This document shows positions 62,825 through 64,000 of a DNA stretch of 64,000 nt, one piece after another. Below the pieces are notes generated by a model. That model was not told the DNA's origin and made no database searches. It saw nothing but the letters and a program-made list of their open reading frames with translations. Each line of letters begins with the position of its first letter. The first letter of the stretch is position 1. The position numbers and the translations under genes are program-made. This stretch comes from Lachnospiraceae bacterium (GTDB lineage Bacteria > Bacillota > Clostridia > Lachnospirales > Lachnospiraceae), in assembly GCA_022791635.1 (NCBI GenBank), contig JAAVZL010000008.1:1-64000 (forward strand), given 5' to 3'.

Positions 62825-62878
62825 GCAGACAACGAAAATGGCGCCAAGGAAAAAAAGGGAAACATCATTGTCTGCCGT
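62825..62878 (-). promoter_or_regulatory. Inverted repeat in the leader of the SBP gene
   Basis: GCAGACAA and TTGTCTGC flank about 35 nt between the promoter and the SBP ATG. They can pair in the mRNA leader or serve as an operator. No known riboswitch consensus was recognised. Confidence 0.35.
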
Positions 62879-62892
62879 TATTGACACTTCTG

Positions 62893-62921
62893 ATTATATA
62901 CACCTGTTAAAATGTTCACAA
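62893..62921 (-). promoter_or_regulatory. Promoter of the importer operon
   Basis: On the minus strand -35 TTGTGA (62916-62921), 17-bp spacer, perfect -10 TATAAT (62893-62898), about 110 bp upstream of the SBP start. Confidence 0.65.
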
Positions 62922-62978
62922 GCCACCCCGGGGGATATTTTTTCATTTTTTCATAGAGAATGGCTTTCGCTACAGCCG

Positions 62979-63599
62979 TTACGGTGCTTCCGAAGCCGCT
63001 ATGCATGCCTCCGCATCCTCAAGATCCTCATAGCCGTATGCCTTGGCCATAGCCTGATAATTTTCCTCAACCAGGTTCCTTCCCTCTCCCTTGCACTGTT
63101 GGAAGTCGCTAAGACAAATCTCCAGAAAGGCTCTGGAGCCAGTCTTAAGTTCTCCCCGCAAATACGTTTCTATGGATACGTCCCCGATCCGATCCTCGCT
63201 GCTGTGTAAAACCCTTCCCCTGGCCGCAAAATGCGGGAATCGGGCCCGGACCTCCTCGTACCACCCCAGGTGAAGCGCCACAATCTCCTCTACCAGCTTT
63301 CTCTCCTCCACGCTCTTTTCGGGAAGCATGGCTTTGATCTCCTCAAATCCTTCCGGATCGTAGCTTTCCATCATATAGCCGTATTTCTCGGATACCATAT
63401 TCCGCCCCTGGCTTTCGGCCTCACAAAGATCCCGGTAATACTGCTCCAAAGCTCTCTTTGAAAAAATACTCCACTGGCTCTCCCGCATCAGATAAAAGGT
63501 TCTTTTATCATCCTGGCAGGGCGCCCGCCCCCCGATATTCCGGGTTTTCTGAAACATTTCCCATTCCAAATCCAAAATCTTACTTATGATTCCGCCCAT
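62979..63599 (-). CDS. DUF4125 family protein
   Basis: 206 residues. The N-terminus LDLEWEMFQKTRNIGGRAPCQDDKRTFYLMRESQWSIF is the DUF4125 hallmark. The rest is helical and acidic. The family has no established function. It is encoded with an overlap of 16 bp behind a DUF4037 gene, a pairing that suggests joint function, for example nucleotidyl transfer and its partner. Confidence 0.8.
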   Translation of the reverse strand: MGGIISKILDLEWEMFQKTRNIGGRAPCQDDKRTFYLMRESQWSIFSKRALEQYYRDLCEAESQGRNMVSEKYGYMMESYDPEGFEEIKAMLPEKSVEERKLVEEIVALHLGWYEEVRARFPHFAARGRVLHSSEDRIGDVSIETYLRGELKTGSRAFLEICLSDFQQCKGEGRNLVEENYQAMAKAYGYEDLEDAEACIAASEAP

Positions 63600-64000
63600 G
63601 CTCCACGCTTTCTGTACGCCTCATTTTCAATTCTCCCCTGAAGCTCCTGTGCGTACTCCAGAAAAAATCCGCTTCCGGGAGATAGGTTAAGTACCTGGTC
63701 CATAGCAAAAAAGAGCGATTCACACCAATCCTCTATCTTCTCTGCCGCCGCATGTCCGTCCGCTTCCCTTACAAGCTCATTGCTTCTTCGCTGTCCCTCA
63801 TGTCCAAACAAGGGAAGCTCCCCTAGCCCCCGGTGCATCCATTTATAGAACGGGCAGTACTTCCGATTCAGCAGATACAACAGGCGGATGGCATATTCCA
63901 GAAACTCCCCTTTTGCCAGGGACGCCGCCGTCCACTCGCCTCTTTTGATGCACCTGGGATAATTGTACTGGCCTGCCTGGGCAATCTTTGTACAGCAATA
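63584..64000 (-). CDS. DUF4037 family protein (C-terminal part, runs off window edge)
   Basis: The frame is open to base 64000, so about the last 138 residues are visible. They include GQYNYPRCIKRGEWTAASLAKGEF and YLLNRKYCPFYKWMHRGL, features of the C-terminal half of DUF4037 proteins, which carry an N-terminal nucleotidyltransferase-like fold not visible here. The apparent start at 63880 is an internal TTG codon. It overlaps the DUF4125 gene. Confidence 0.7.
   Translation of the reverse strand, partial: YCCTKIAQAGQYNYPRCIKRGEWTAASLAKGEFLEYAIRLLYLLNRKYCPFYKWMHRGLGELPLFGHEGQRRSNELVREADGHAAAEKIEDWCESLFFAMDQVLNLSPGSGFFLEYAQELQGRIENEAYRKRGAWAES

Noticed and set aside
1..64000. CRISPR arrays, tRNA or rRNA genes
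   Set aside because: No regularly spaced direct repeats and no cloverleaf or rRNA-like stretches were found by eye.

Overview
The window reads as a chromosomal segment of an anaerobic, gut-type Clostridia, most likely Lachnospiraceae. This rests on Gram-positive cell-wall genes (VanY-type carboxypeptidase, NlpC/P60, PGRP-type amidase), a KtrAB potassium system, an [FeFe] hydrogenase, an anaerobic CbiK chelatase, a glycyl radical enzyme, a YtrA/GntR-controlled ABC exporter and DUF4125/DUF4037 genes. No 16S or other marker allows a species call. Practically every gene lies on the minus strand, so transcription runs right to left.

Layout. (1) 1-2354: a cassette made of a nuclease-dead TnpB-like gene (cut by the window edge), an intergenic segment of about 280 bp, and an AAA-ATPase-like/PD-(D/E)XK protein. 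(2) 2532-35153: a surface-glycan locus of about 33 kb. It holds heptose-activation genes (GmhA, two GmhB phosphatases, an HldE-like kinase/nucleotidyltransferase in reversed domain order, an HddA kinase, an HddC-like guanylyltransferase), three sugar epimerase/dehydratases, two DegT-type aminotransferases, methyl- and acyltransferases, many glycosyltransferases, a WcbI-like protein, a beta-propeller-like protein, a glycyl radical enzyme with its activase, and a further radical SAM protein. A small Rossmann module with a YGAG-like motif recurs in at least nine of these proteins. (3) 35185-38845: a second, complete copy of the dead-TnpB / intergenic / AAA-ATPase cassette in the same orientation. 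(4) 38861-64000: housekeeping and envelope genes: UvrD-like helicase, gltX, CBS protein, cardiolipin synthase, VanY-like peptidase, YtrA-type ABC module, NlpC/P60 hydrolase, amidase, KtrAB, hydrogenase, CbiK, thioredoxin system, an Opp/Nik-type ABC importer, DUF4125 and DUF4037.

Main discovery. The intergenic segment of each cassette holds a block of about 150 bp bounded by inverted repeats with the core GTGTAC and carrying a good sigma-70 promoter (TTGCrG, 18 bp, TATAAT). The flanking genes keep the same orientation in both cassettes, but this block is inverted between them. In the left copy the promoter points away from the TnpB-like gene, into a hairpin terminator. In the right copy it points into the TnpB-like gene and, beyond it, the whole glycan operon. 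This is direct sequence evidence for a phase-variable invertible promoter. All three RuvC catalytic positions of the TnpB-like protein are substituted (A256, A340, K419) while its zinc ribbon is intact, as in RNA-guided, nuclease-dead TnpB repressors. A GC-rich, foldable stretch 3' of the gene is a candidate guide RNA. I propose a phase-switched, RNA-guided regulator attached to a variable surface-glycan locus. The inversion and the lost residues are read from the sequence; the regulatory role is inference.

No recombinase, transposase (TnpA), tRNA, rRNA or CRISPR array was seen. The glycan locus, especially about 15-31 kb, is clearly more AT-rich than its right flank, which fits horizontal acquisition.
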